Shown piece by piece: positions 6,341-14,446 of a DNA stretch of 28,901 nt (its first letter is position 1; the number at the start of each line of letters is the position of its first letter). The DNA comes from REEB95 sp035632055 (GTDB lineage Bacteria > Pseudomonadota > Alphaproteobacteria > ATCC43930 > CGMCC-115725). The DNA lies in NCBI GenBank assembly GCA_035632055.1, contig DASQHO010000099.1, forward strand, positions 1 to 28,901, read 5' to 3'. The notes below the pieces were generated by a model. It had not been told where the DNA came from and searched no databases. It saw only the letters and a program-made list of their open reading frames with translations. A program made the position numbers and the translations under genes.

Positions 6341-7933
6341 TCAGGCTCGCCGGCCCGCGCGCCAGAGCTTGTAGGTCAGGGAGTCGTGCAGCGCGTTGTA
6401 GGACGCGTCGATGACGTTGGTCGAGACGCCGCAGGTCGACCACACCGTGCCGTCGCGGTCCGTGGTCTCGATCATCACCCGCGTCACCGCGCCGGTGGCG
6501 TCCTGCGGAGTCAGGATGCGCACCTTGTAGTCCGTCAGGCGGATTTCAGCGACCTCGGGAAAGGCCGGCAGCAGCGCCTCGCGCAACGCCGCGTCGAGCG
6601 CGTTGACCGGGCCATTGCCCTCGGCAACGGTCATGCCAGCTTGGCCGTTGACGGTGATCTTGATCGTCGCCTCGGACAGCGTGATCAGCTCGCCGCGCGC
6701 ATTCCAGCGGCGCTCGTCGAGCACGCGGAAGCTTTGCAGCCGGAAATATTCCGGCACGCTGTCGAGCGCGCGCCGCGCCAGCAGCTCGAACGAAGCGCCG
6801 GCGTCGTCGTAGGTGTAGCCTTCGAACTCGCGCTTTTTGACGTCTTCGAGCAACGCGCCGAGCTTGGGATGGTCGGATTTCACCTCGATGCCGATCTCGC
6901 GCAGCCGCGCCAGCAAATTCGATTTGCCGGCCTGATCCGAGACGACGATGTGGCGATGGTTGCCGACCTGCTCGGGTTCGACGTGCTCGTAGGAGCGCGG
7001 ATCCTTCTCGACCGCCGAGACGTGCAGCCCGCCTTTGTGCGCGAAGGCGCTTTCGCCGACATAAGCGGCATGGCGGTCGGGCGCGCGATTGAGACGCTCG
7101 TCGAGGAAATGCGAGACGTGCGTCAGATGCTTCAGGCCGGCGGCATCGACGCCCGTCTTGTAGCCCATCTTGAGCATCAGATTCGGGATGATCGAGACCA
7201 GGTTGGCGTTGCCGCACCGCTCGCCCAGGCCGTTGAGCGTGCCCTGGACGTGGCGCACGCCGGCGCGCACCGCCGCCAGCGAGTTGGCGACGCCGGTCTC
7301 GGTGTCGTTGTGGCAATGGATCCCGAGCCTGTCGCCGGGCACGGTCTTGGTCACCTCGCCGACGATCTTCTCGATCTCGTGCGGCAGCGTGCCGCCGTTG
7401 GTGTCGCACAGCACGATCCAGCGCGCGCCGGCCTTGAGCGCGGCGGCGATACAGCCAAGGGCGAATTTCGGATCGGCCTTGTAGCCGTCGAAGAAATGCT
7501 CGGCGTCGAAGATCACCTCGTCGAGCTTCTTCGCGGCGAGCGCCACCGAATCCGCGATCATCGCCTGGTTTTCCTCGGCGCTGACGTTGAGCGCGACCTT
7601 GGTGTGGAAATCCCAGCACTTGCCGACGAGCGTGGCGACCTGCGCGCCAGACGACAGCACCGCGGTGAGACCGGGATCGTTGGCGGCGCTGCGGCCGGAG
7701 CGGCGCGTCATGCCGAAGGCGGTGAGCCGCGCCCGCGTCAGCTTGGGCGGCCGCGCAAAAAAGGCGTCGTCGGTCGGATTGGCACCCGGCCAGCCGCCTT
7801 CGATGTAATCGATGCCGAGCTGATCGAGCTCGCGCGCAATCGCGAGCTTGTCGGGCACGCCGAAATCGACGCCCTGTGTCTGCGCGCCATCGCGCAATGT
7901 CGTGTCGTAGAGATAGATCCGTTCGCCCGCCAT
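6341..7933 (-). CDS. cimA: (R)-citramalate synthase
   Basis: CimA condenses pyruvate and acetyl-CoA to (R)-citramalate, opening a threonine-independent route to 2-oxobutyrate and isoleucine. The 530-residue product has the HMGL-like catalytic barrel with the metal/active-site motif YDTTLRDGAQTQG at the N-terminus, GGWPGANPTD, the metal-ligand block GIHCHNDTETGVANSL and GTLNGLGERCGNANL. A regulatory LeuA-type C-terminal domain (about residues 390-520) follows. The length matches the CimA/LeuA-related family, and the absence of typical LeuA signatures near the N-terminus favours CimA. The ATG at 7933 has no Shine-Dalgarno and lies almost at the predicted transcription start. trmJ follows in the same transcript. 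Confidence 0.93.
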   Translation of the reverse strand: MAGERIYLYDTTLRDGAQTQGVDFGVPDKLAIARELDQLGIDYIEGGWPGANPTDDAFFARPPKLTRARLTAFGMTRRSGRSAANDPGLTAVLSSGAQVATLVGKCWDFHTKVALNVSAEENQAMIADSVALAAKKLDEVIFDAEHFFDGYKADPKFALGCIAAALKAGARWIVLCDTNGGTLPHEIEKIVGEVTKTVPGDRLGIHCHNDTETGVANSLAAVRAGVRHVQGTLNGLGERCGNANLVSIIPNLMLKMGYKTGVDAAGLKHLTHVSHFLDERLNRAPDRHAAYVGESAFAHKGGLHVSAVEKDPRSYEHVEPEQVGNHRHIVVSDQAGKSNLLARLREIGIEVKSDHPKLGALLEDVKKREFEGYTYDDAGASFELLARRALDSVPEYFRLQSFRVLDERRWNARGELITLSEATIKITVNGQAGMTVAEGNGPVNALDAALREALLPAFPEVAEIRLTDYKVRILTPQDATGAVTRVMIETTDRDGTVWSTCGVSTNVIDASYNALHDSLTYKLWRAGRRA

Positions 7934-7941
7934 GGGGGCGC

Positions 7942-7970
7942 ATCCTAGTGACCGGAGTCCGGAAAGTCGA
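7942..7970 (-). promoter_or_regulatory. Candidate promoter giving a near-leaderless cimA mRNA
   Basis: On the minus strand TCGACT (7970-7965) and TAGGAT (7947-7942) are 17 bases apart. The predicted start of transcription falls at 7934-7936, one to three bases from the cimA ATG at 7933. It is the same type of promoter (TCGACC-N17-TAGGAT) as the one before the manganese riboswitch at 14447-14475. The boxes are four of six each, so this is a moderate call. Confidence 0.4.
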
Positions 7971-8164
7971 GCCGCAGGAATGGGTTAAGGAGCTATTCTC
8001 AGCCGTTCAAAAGGCCGCGGTGGCGGCGATTGGCCACCGGCAAGCGCCCTGTGTGCGATCACGCCGGCAGCCATCGATCACGCGCCCGGACAGCGTCGTA
8101 CCGCCGGTTGATTTCGCGCGACCTTTCGGCCGATAGTTCGCAGCGTTCGGGCACAGGGGGAACG

Positions 8165-8650
8165 ATGAAACGCATATTGATTGCCGCGTTCGCACTGACG
8201 GCGTTGCTGGCGTCGCCGGTTTTTGCCGCAGTGACTTCGGTGCCCTTGCCGGCTGAAGGCATCACCCCCGCCGAAATGGCGCAGCTTTTGGCGCAACATG
8301 AGATGGCACCCAAGCTCAGCCAGAGCAGCGACGGCCAGCCGATCATCAACGGCCGCGCCGCCGGCCTCGGTTTCGACGTCAGCTTCGGCGCGTGCCACAA
8401 CGGCCGCTGCCAAGACGTTTATTTCAGGGTTGGCTGGTCGAATGCCAAAGGCAATGCACAACTGACGCCCGATCGAATCAACGCCTGGAACAACGGCCAT
8501 AAATTCCTGCGCGCCTATATCTCGCCCGACAACACTTTGTGGGCGGCAATGGATGCCAGAATTGCGTACGGCACCACGGCCAACGTCGAGGCTTACATCC
8601 AGCTATGGCGCGCCATGCTGCCCGAATTCAAGTCGTTCATGCAGTTATAA
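8165..8650 (+). CDS. YbjN domain-containing exported protein
   Basis: This is a 161-residue protein with a clear signal peptide (MKRILIAAFALTALLASPVFA, cleavage likely after residue 21). The mature part matches the YbjN domain, which has a type III secretion chaperone-like fold: it has DGQPIINGRAAGLGFDVSFGAC, then YFRVGWSN, DRINAWNNGHKFLRAYI and a final helix with QLWRAMLPEFKSFM. Export of a YbjN domain is common in this order. The ATG at 8165 is preceded by an AGGGGGAA stretch; longer upstream frames would bury the signal peptide. The CDP-diacylglycerol pyrophosphatase gene starts 8 bases after its stop, so the two may be co-transcribed. The function is not known. Confidence 0.85.
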   Translation: MKRILIAAFALTALLASPVFAAVTSVPLPAEGITPAEMAQLLAQHEMAPKLSQSSDGQPIINGRAAGLGFDVSFGACHNGRCQDVYFRVGWSNAKGNAQLTPDRINAWNNGHKFLRAYISPDNTLWAAMDARIAYGTTANVEAYIQLWRAMLPEFKSFMQL

Positions 8651-8658
8651 TCCGGGCC

Positions 8659-9423
8659 ATGCGTCCGGTGAATCGCCTGTGCGGCGTCGCCGCGCTGCTG
8701 ATTGCACTTGTCGCTTCGAACACGCACGCGCACGCCGATCCGCTGGCGCTATGGCGCATCGTTCACGACCAGTGCGTGCCCCATCAAATCGACCGGCACG
8801 ATCCGTCGCCATGCACGCTGGTCGATCTGGCGCACGGCTATGTCGTGCTCAAGGACCGCGTCGGCGCGACGCAGTTCCTGGTGCTGCCGACGGCGCGCAT
8901 TACCGGCATCGAAAGCGCCGTCCTGCTGCTGCCGCGGTCAACCGACTACATGCAGGAAGCCTGGTCGGCGCGGCGTCTGGTCGAGGCGCGGGCGCCGGGA
9001 CATCTCACGCGCAGCGATCTGTCGCTGGCGGTCAATTCGATTCATGGCCGGTCGCAAAACCAGCTCCACATTCACGTCGATTGTCTGCGCCAGAGCGTGC
9101 GCGACGCGCTGGCGCAGCATCGCGGGGCCATCGGCGACAAATGGCGGCCGTTTCCGCTCGCGCTCGCCGGTCATTACTACATCGCGCGCCGGCTGGTCAT
9201 ACCCGATCTCGATGGCGTCAATCCGTTCCGGACGCTCGCCGACGAAGTGCCCGACGCGCGCGCCAACATGGGCGAATATACGCTGGTCGTTGCCGGTGCG
9301 ACCTTCGCCGGCAAGCCCGGCTTCATCCTGCTCGCGGATCGCGCCGATGTGCTGCGCGGCGATGTCGCCAACGGCGAAAGCCTGCAGGACCATTCCTGCG
9401 CGGTGGCTCACGCCAGCAAATAG
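8659..9423 (+). CDS. cdh: CDP-diacylglycerol pyrophosphatase
   Basis: Cdh hydrolyses CDP-diacylglycerol to phosphatidate and CMP in the cell envelope. The 254-residue product has a signal peptide or N-terminal anchor (about residues 1-25, ending HAHA-D). It then shows family blocks LWRIVHDQCVPHQ, the phrase GYVVLKDRVGATQFLVLPTARITGIES, a LAVNSIHGRSQNQLHIHVDCL block with the HIT-like histidines, and RVVA/GATF near the C-terminus. The length agrees with the E. coli enzyme (about 250). ATG 8659 is only 8 bases beyond the YbjN gene. Its 3' end overlaps the 3' end of egtD on the opposite strand by 16 bases, leaving no room for a terminator. Confidence 0.92.
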   Translation: MRPVNRLCGVAALLIALVASNTHAHADPLALWRIVHDQCVPHQIDRHDPSPCTLVDLAHGYVVLKDRVGATQFLVLPTARITGIESAVLLLPRSTDYMQEAWSARRLVEARAPGHLTRSDLSLAVNSIHGRSQNQLHIHVDCLRQSVRDALAQHRGAIGDKWRPFPLALAGHYYIARRLVIPDLDGVNPFRTLADEVPDARANMGEYTLVVAGATFAGKPGFILLADRADVLRGDVANGESLQDHSCAVAHASK

Positions 9424-10376
9424 TGCACGCTGAAGCGGTTCTCGGAATCGGTCCAGCAGTCGAGCGGCTTGAAGCCGGCGCGCGCCGCCAGGCGGCGGAA
9501 ATCTTCGACCGTGAACTTGTAGGAATATTCGACGTGCATGCGCTCGTCGGTGACGAACGCAAAACGCCGGCCGGATATGGTGACGAGCTGATCCATCAGG
9601 CTGCGGATATAGATTTCGATGCGGCCGGCAGCGCCGTTGTAGAACGCCTCGTGGGCGAAGCGCTTCAGGTTGAAGTCGGCGCCGAGCTCGCGGTTCATGC
9701 GCGCCAGCAGGTTGAGGGTGAACTCCGCGGTGACGCCGGCGGCGTCGTTGTATGCGGCGTGCAGCGCGCGCGGATCCTTCTTGAGATCGGCACCGATGAT
9801 CATTGCGCCGCCGGGCCCCAGAAGCTGCCGGCAGCCGCGCAGGAAACGCACCGCTTCGTCCGGCGTCAGGTTGCCTATTGTCGAACCTGGAAAGAAACCG
9901 ACGCGGCGGTCGCGTGTCGCCGCGACCAGCGGCGGCAGGCGCGACGGGTCCATATAGTCGGCACAGACCGCGATGACTTCGAGCGCGGGGAAATCGGCGG
10001 CGATCGCCGAGGCGGCCGGATGCAGCATGGCGCCCGAAATGTCGATCGGCACGTAGGACGACGGCTTGTCGAGCGCCTCGAGCAGCAGCCGTACCTTGGT
10101 GCTGGCGCCGCTGCCGAATTCGATCAGCCGCGCGCGCGGGCCGATGCGGGCCGCAATCTCGCCGGCGCGCTCGGCCAGCAGCGCGGTTTCGGCGCGGGTG
10201 ACGTAATACTCGGGCAATTCGCAAATGCGCTCGAACAGCGCGGAGCCCGGCGCGTCGTAGAGATAACGACACGGTATCGCCTTGCGGTGGCGCGTCAGGC
10301 CGGCAACCGCGACGTCGCGAAAACTTTCCTCGCGCGGCGCGAAATCGAGATAGGCAGCGAGCGTTCCGTTGGGCAT
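9408..10376 (-). CDS. egtD: L-histidine N-alpha-methyltransferase
   Basis: EgtD trimethylates histidine to hercynine, the first step of ergothioneine synthesis, with three S-adenosylmethionines. The 322-residue product shows LPKxIPxxYLYDxxGSxLFExI-like IPCRYLYDAPGSALFERI at about residues 34-51, the SAM-binding LIEFGSGASTKVRLLLEAL at about 84-102, FFPGSTIGNL, a DLKKDP block and the C-terminal FSVHYLLA. The ATG at 10376 overlaps the stop of egtB by one base (TGATG), so the two are translationally coupled in the order egtB-egtD. EgtA, EgtC and EgtE are absent here, as in many two-gene bacterial clusters. Confidence 0.95.
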   Translation of the reverse strand: MPNGTLAAYLDFAPREESFRDVAVAGLTRHRKAIPCRYLYDAPGSALFERICELPEYYVTRAETALLAERAGEIAARIGPRARLIEFGSGASTKVRLLLEALDKPSSYVPIDISGAMLHPAASAIAADFPALEVIAVCADYMDPSRLPPLVAATRDRRVGFFPGSTIGNLTPDEAVRFLRGCRQLLGPGGAMIIGADLKKDPRALHAAYNDAAGVTAEFTLNLLARMNRELGADFNLKRFAHEAFYNGAAGRIEIYIRSLMDQLVTISGRRFAFVTDERMHVEYSYKFTVEDFRRLAARAGFKPLDCWTDSENRFSVHYLLA

Positions 10377-11734
10377 CAGCCATTCTCCGCCAGACGGATT
10401 CCGCCGAAGCACCAGCGCGCGGCGGGCGGAAAGAAATTGCGGTAGCTGGCGCGCAGGTGACCGGCCGGCGTCACCGCGCAGCCGCCCTTGAGCACCATCT
10501 GACCCGACATGAATTTGCCGTTGTATTCGCCGATAGCGCCTTCGGGCGCACGAAAGCCCGGATAAGGCGCATACGCGCTCTGCGTCCACTCCCAGCAGTC
10601 GCCGAACATTTGAAGCAGCGCGGGCGCGGATGCAGCTTGGTCCGCGTCCGGCGAGCGCAACCCCCTCACCCTTCCCTCTCCCCCTAAAGGGGGCGAGGGT
10701 TCATTTGGCTTGGCAGGCATCGGATGCAACACGCCGCTATCGAGGAAATTGCCTTCGATCGCGAGATCGGCGGCGGCGATTTCCCATTCCGCTTCGGTCG
10801 GCAGCCGGCGGCCGGCCCAGCGCGCGAAGGCATCGGCCTCGTAGTGGCTGACATGCACCACCGGCGCGGAGGGATCGAGCGGCACCGACCCGGCGAGCGT
10901 GAATTCAAACCAGCGGTCGCCGTCCTGCCGCCAATAAAGTGGCGCCTCCCAGCACGAGGCGTTGACCGAGGCCCAGCCGTCGCTCAACCAAAATTCGGGC
11001 CGGCGATAGCCGCCGTCGGCGACGAACGCGACATATTCGCCGTTGGTGACGAGGCGCGTCGCCAGGCGGAACGGCTCGAGCCAAACCTTGTGGCGCGGGC
11101 CTTCGTTGTCGAAGGCGAAGCCGGCACCGTCGTGGCCGATTTCGATCAGGCCTCCGGCGAGCGGGCGCCATTCGAGCGGCGGCGCGGCGCGCGCGGCCTT
11201 TGGCGCCGGCGATTTGTAGGCCGGCTTGAGCGGGCTCTGCGCGAAGACGTGCTTGATGTCCATCAGGATAAGTTCCTGATGCTGCTCTTCGTGCGCGATG
11301 CCCAGCTCGATCAGCGGCGCCAAAGCGGCGAAGGAAGCGGCGTCGGCGGTCGCGATCAGCCGCTCCATCGCCGCGGTGACGTGCGCGCGATAGCGCGCGA
11401 TCTCGGCAACTCCCGGCCGCGACAGCAGGCCGCGCGCCGGCCGCGGATGGCGCGGTCCGATCGCTTCGTAATAGGAATTGAACAGGTGGTTGTAGGCCGG
11501 ATCGAAGGCGCGATAGCCGGCGAGATGCGGCGCCAGCAGGAACGTCTCCCAGAACCAGGTCACGTGCGCCAGATGCCATTTGGTCGGGCTGACGTCCGGC
11601 ATCGACTGCACGACCTGGTCCTCGGGCAGCAGCGGCGCGGCAAGAGCTTCGCTGCGCGCGCGGCAATCCGCGAAGCGCGCACGCCAAGCGTCGCGGTTCT
11701 CCGCGTGCGCCGTCTTACCGGCCGCCAGGGCCAT
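10376..11734 (-). CDS. egtB: Ergothioneine biosynthesis protein (hercynine sulfoxide synthase)
   Basis: EgtB is a non-haem iron enzyme that joins hercynine with a thiol (gamma-Glu-Cys or Cys) in an oxygen-dependent C-S bond. The 452-residue product has a DinB-like N-terminal domain with the iron ligands in WHLAHVTWFWE (His57) and HEEQHQE (His148, His152), then a formylglycine-generating-enzyme-like domain from about residue 190 to the end, including GEYNGKFM and ASYRNFFPPAARW. ATG 11734 is chosen because GGGAGG lies just upstream; a TTG at 11752 would add six residues. Residues about 342-371, between LHPMPA and QMFGDCWEWT, are an in-frame insert containing the repeat at 10661-10699. The iron ligands and the conserved C-terminus are intact, so it is probably active. 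Confidence 0.94.
   Translation of the reverse strand: MALAAGKTAHAENRDAWRARFADCRARSEALAAPLLPEDQVVQSMPDVSPTKWHLAHVTWFWETFLLAPHLAGYRAFDPAYNHLFNSYYEAIGPRHPRPARGLLSRPGVAEIARYRAHVTAAMERLIATADAASFAALAPLIELGIAHEEQHQELILMDIKHVFAQSPLKPAYKSPAPKAARAAPPLEWRPLAGGLIEIGHDGAGFAFDNEGPRHKVWLEPFRLATRLVTNGEYVAFVADGGYRRPEFWLSDGWASVNASCWEAPLYWRQDGDRWFEFTLAGSVPLDPSAPVVHVSHYEADAFARWAGRRLPTEAEWEIAAADLAIEGNFLDSGVLHPMPAKPNEPSPPLGGEGRVRGLRSPDADQAASAPALLQMFGDCWEWTQSAYAPYPGFRAPEGAIGEYNGKFMSGQMVLKGGCAVTPAGHLRASYRNFFPPAARWCFGGIRLAENG
10661..10699 (-). repeat. Palindromic repeat inserted in frame within egtB
   Basis: CCCTCTCCCCC (10674-10684) and GGGGGCGAGGG (10689-10699) form an 11-base stem with one mismatch around TAAA; a pyrimidine-rich flank (10661-10673) precedes it. 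It encodes PSPPLGGEGRVRG in egtB. I remember this type of short repeat, and peptides like this, as scattered in many Hyphomicrobiales genomes. Copy number here cannot be seen from one window. Confidence 0.7.
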
Positions 11735-11794
11735 CAACCCTCCCACGCGCAACGCCCTTGTTGTTCTTATGGCTCAGACGCTCGGTGTAGAACG

Positions 11795-11800
11795 ATTATA
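11795..11800 (-). promoter_or_regulatory. -10 element of the egtB-egtD operon
   Basis: On the minus strand this is a perfect TATAAT, 61 bases before the egtB ATG, predicting transcription from near 11788. No good -35 lies 16-18 bases upstream (CTAGCG), which suggests activator dependence or an alternative sigma factor, or that the match is fortuitous. Confidence 0.45.
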
Positions 11801-11867
11801 GGGGCGACACGGTTGCACGCTAGCCGGGATTCCATCGCCACAGCGTGACATGAGCGTGGCCGCGCCG

Positions 11868-12149
11868 TTAAGAAATGTGCACGCCTTTCCAAAAGGCGAT
11901 GCGGCCCTTGATCTGCGCCGCCGCCGGTTTGGGATCGGGATAAGTCCACGCGGCGTCGGGATTTTCCTTGCCGCCTGCAACAATTGTGAAATAACGCGCA
12001 TCGCCTTTCCACGGACAGGTATAGGTCGAGGTGCTTGGCTTGAGGGCCGACCATTTCACCGCCTCTTGCGGAAAATAATGGTTGCCTTCGACAACCACCG
12101 TCTGGTCGCTTTCGGCAATCGTCTCACCGTTCCAAACCGCCTTCACCAT
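11868..12149 (-). CDS. DUF427 family protein
   Basis: This is a 93-residue cytosolic protein matching DUF427 from end to end: KAVWNGETIAESDQTVVVEGNHYFPQEAVKW, then CPWKGDARYFTI (the conserved C-P-W-K-G segment), then NPDAAWTYPDPKPAAAQIKGRIAFW. The fold is a small beta-tent; I know of no established biochemical role. The ATG at 12149 follows AAGGAG at 6 bases, an excellent ribosome-binding site. The gene stands alone between egtB and cysS on the minus strand; a REP-like palindrome (12212-12236) separates it from cysS. Confidence 0.92.
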   Translation of the reverse strand: MVKAVWNGETIAESDQTVVVEGNHYFPQEAVKWSALKPSTSTYTCPWKGDARYFTIVAGGKENPDAAWTYPDPKPAAAQIKGRIAFWKGVHIS

Positions 12150-12211
12150 GGGAGTCTCCTTCACATTGACGTCGCCGTGCTTGAACCGGCCATCCACGTT
12201 TTGAAGACCTC

Positions 12212-12236
12212 CATGCCCGGAACAAGTCCGGGCATG
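12212..12236. repeat. REP-like palindrome 15 bases beyond cysS
   Basis: CATGCCCGGA-ACAAG-TCCGGGCATG is a perfect 10-base stem with a 5-base loop. Its core, a TGCCCGG...CCGGGCA palindrome around an ACAAG loop, is of the type found in many copies in Hyphomicrobiales genomes. Lying just downstream of cysS, it could also end or protect the cysS mRNA, although no T-run follows on the minus strand. Confidence 0.7.
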
Positions 12237-12250
12237 CCACGCTTCGCGTG

Positions 12251-13624
12251 TCACCCCGCCCGGCGCCAGGTCGTGCCGCCAGGACCGTCTTCCAGCAGAA
12301 TGCCTTTGAGCGCGAGTGCGTTGCGGATGCGATCGGCCTCGGCGAAGTTGCGCGCCTTGCGCGCGGCATTGCGCGCCGCGATCTCCGCCTCGATTTCGGC
12401 TGCACCGGCGTCGCCACTGGCGCCCTTCAGCCATGATTCGGGTTTTTGCTGCAGGACGCCGAGCAGCGCGCCGGCGTCCAACAGCGCGCCCTTCAAGCGC
12501 GATTTTTCGGCGCGCGTCTCGGCCTTGTTAAGTGCGGCCACGTCCTCGTGCAGCGCCGTCAGCGCCATAGGCGTGTTGAGATCGTCGTCGAGTGCGCCGC
12601 GCACCTTCGCGCCCTGCCCTGCCGCCGGCACGTCCTCGGCCGAGCGCAGCGCCAGATAGAACCGGTCGAGCGTGCGCTTGGCTTCGGCCAGACGCTCGGC
12701 GGTCCAGTCGAGCGGATCGCGGTAATGCGCGGTCAGCATGGCGAGCCGCGCCGCTTCGCCCGGCGCGTCCTTGAGGACGTCGCGGATGGTGACAAAATTG
12801 CCTTCCGACTTCGCCATCTTGGCGCCGTTCACCGTGACGAAGCCGTTATGCAGCCAGTATTTGACGAACGGCTTGCCGCGATGAGCGCAGACGCTTTGCG
12901 CGATCTCGTTCTCGTGGTGCGGAAAGATCAGGTCGAGGCCGCCGCCGTGGATGTCGAAGGTCTCGCCGAGATGGACCTCGCTCATCGCCGAGCATTCGAG
13001 ATGCCAGCCCGGCCGGCCGCGGCCCCACGGGCTGTCCCAGCCCGGCAGATCGGGCGGCGACGGCTTCCACAATACAAAATCCGCCGGATCGCGCTTGTAG
13101 GGCGCGACTTCGACGCGCGCGCCGGCGATCAATTCGTCACGGTCGCGGCGCGACAACCTTCCGTAATCCGGCATGCTCGGCACGGCGAACAGCACGTGGC
13201 CTTCGGCGACATAGGCATGGCCCGACGCAATCAGCGCCTCGACCAGCTTGATCATCGGCGCGATGTGCTGCGTCGCGCGCGGCTCGACGTCGGGCGGCAG
13301 GCAACCGAGCGCGGCCACGTCTTCGTGGAAGGCGGCGGCGGTGCGCGCGGTGAGCGCGGCAATCGGCTCGCCGTTGGCCTTGGCGGCGGCGTTGATCTTG
13401 TCGTCGACGTCGGTGATGTTGCGTGCGTATTTGACGTGGCCGGCGCCGTAGCGGTCGCGCAGCACGCGATACAGCACGTCGAAGACGATGACCGGCCGCG
13501 CGTTGCCGATATGCGCGAAGTCGTAGACCGTCGGGCCGCAGACATACATGCGGACGTTCGCCGGATCGAGCGGCGCGAACTCCTCCTTGCGGCGGGTCAG
13601 CGTGTTGTAAAGCGATAGAGCCAT
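12251..13624 (-). CDS. cysS: Cysteinyl-tRNA synthetase
   Basis: CysRS charges tRNA-Cys with cysteine in the cytosol. The 457-residue product is a class I synthetase with YVCGPTVYDFAHIGNAR at the N-terminus (zinc ligand Cys29; HIGH-type HIGN at 38-41), further zinc ligands in HLECSAM (Cys211) and PHHENE (His236, Glu240), the KMSKS-type loop KMAKS at 269-273, and a helical anticodon-binding tail from about residue 310. The length fits (about 460). The ATG at 13624 lies 65 bases downstream of the GDT1-type gene, so it may be read through from that unit or have its own promoter in the gap. The C-terminal GGTTWRR is typical. Confidence 0.97.
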   Translation of the reverse strand: MALSLYNTLTRRKEEFAPLDPANVRMYVCGPTVYDFAHIGNARPVIVFDVLYRVLRDRYGAGHVKYARNITDVDDKINAAAKANGEPIAALTARTAAAFHEDVAALGCLPPDVEPRATQHIAPMIKLVEALIASGHAYVAEGHVLFAVPSMPDYGRLSRRDRDELIAGARVEVAPYKRDPADFVLWKPSPPDLPGWDSPWGRGRPGWHLECSAMSEVHLGETFDIHGGGLDLIFPHHENEIAQSVCAHRGKPFVKYWLHNGFVTVNGAKMAKSEGNFVTIRDVLKDAPGEAARLAMLTAHYRDPLDWTAERLAEAKRTLDRFYLALRSAEDVPAAGQGAKVRGALDDDLNTPMALTALHEDVAALNKAETRAEKSRLKGALLDAGALLGVLQQKPESWLKGASGDAGAAEIEAEIAARNAARKARNFAEADRIRNALALKGILLEDGPGGTTWRRAG

Positions 13625-13689
13625 GCGGCGGTGGAGTCTCGCGGTTTGCGCGCCAGTCCTAACAAATCGGGCCGACGCGGTCGATACCG

Positions 13690-14268
13690 CTACGGCGATC
13701 CGGCAAAATACGCGACCGCCCGCGCCAGGAACAGCACGCCGAGGGCGCCGAACAGGATTGCCGCGCCGACATGGATCGCCCGCATCGGCAGCCGCTTCTC
13801 GAACGCCTTGCCGATAAAGACCGCCGGCAGGTTGACCAGCATGAGTCCCGCCGTCGCGCCGGCGATCACGGCGAACAGGTTCGGATAGCCGGCGGCGAGC
13901 GCAGCGGTCGCGATCTGCGTCTTGTCGCCCATCTCGGCGAGGAAAAAGGTCACCAGCGTGGCAATGAACGCGCCGCGATTTTTGGCCGCGATCGCGCCGT
14001 CATGCGTGTCGGCTTTGAGCGCCCAGATGCCCATTGCGACCAGGCCCAGACCGACGATGCCGTCGACCACTCCGGGCGTCAGCAAGACGCCAAACGAGCG
14101 GCCGACAATGCCGGCGAGCGCGTGCGCCGCCAGTGTCGCTAGCAACATGCCGGCCAGGATCGGCCATGGCCGGCGATAGCGCACGGCGAGCATGAAGGCG
14201 ATGAGCTGCGTGCGGTCGCCAAGCTCGGCAATAGCCACCGTGACGAACGAGACGATGAGGGATTCCAT
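13690..14268 (-). CDS. GDT1/UPF0016 family manganese exporter (TMEM165-like)
   Basis: This is a 192-residue inner-membrane protein with about six hydrophobic segments. The two-fold repeated signature is present as ELGDRTQ (residues 15-21) and EMGDKTQ (112-118), the ion-coordinating motifs of the UPF0016/GDT1 family. Bacterial relatives such as MneA export Mn2+, and the yybP-ykoY manganese riboswitch directly upstream makes Mn2+ the most likely substrate. The ATG at 14268 has no clear Shine-Dalgarno; a GGCGGG/CCCGCC pairing (14317-14312 with 14290-14285) lies just before it and may belong to the riboswitch expression platform. The family also includes Ca2+/H+ exchangers in eukaryotes. Confidence 0.92.
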   Translation of the reverse strand: MESLIVSFVTVAIAELGDRTQLIAFMLAVRYRRPWPILAGMLLATLAAHALAGIVGRSFGVLLTPGVVDGIVGLGLVAMGIWALKADTHDGAIAAKNRGAFIATLVTFFLAEMGDKTQIATAALAAGYPNLFAVIAGATAGLMLVNLPAVFIGKAFEKRLPMRAIHVGAAILFGALGVLFLARAVAYFAGSP

Positions 14269-14337
14269 GCGGGCATCCAGGCCAGGCGGGGTAAGACCAC
14301 GGCCGACCCCTCCCGCCCAGCAAGCGGAAGGATCGGA

Positions 14338-14438
14338 CCGTTGGTCTCGCCATGCTCGTGAGCCCCATGCGCCATGGCGACCGTCGCCAAGTGTGTTGAC
14401 GCATGGCCCGGACCAGCCGGGCGGCTACTCCCCAATGG
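14338..14438 (-). promoter_or_regulatory. yybP-ykoY manganese riboswitch
   Basis: On the minus strand the three invariant blocks are present in order: TTGGGGAGTAGCC (14435-14423), CGTCAACACACTTGG (14401-14387, matching the family's GUCAACAUACU) and GCGAGACC (14350-14343). The closing helix P1 is CCATTGG (14438-14432) with CCAACGG (14344-14338), with one A-C mismatch. Variable stems lie between the blocks. In other bacteria this aptamer binds Mn2+ and turns on Mn2+ exporter genes. The predicted transcription start (about 14440) lies right at the 5' edge of P1. The downstream gene, a GDT1-type transporter, is a known partner of this riboswitch. Confidence 0.95.
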
Positions 14439-14446
14439 GTGGCAGC

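Noticed and set aside
6143..7948. A 601-codon plus-strand frame opposite cimA/trmJ, and similar long antisense frames opposite nadE (20793-22337), cysS (12446-13618) and egtB/egtD (8553-10445, 10724-11848)
   Set aside because: They mirror recognised genes on the other strand, have no family features and are the expected result of GC-rich third codon positions.
14269..14404. GTG with GGGAGGGG before it (about 14298) as an upstream start for the GDT1-type gene
   Set aside because: It is in a different reading frame from the transporter and continues through it, so it is neither an extension nor a short leader ORF.
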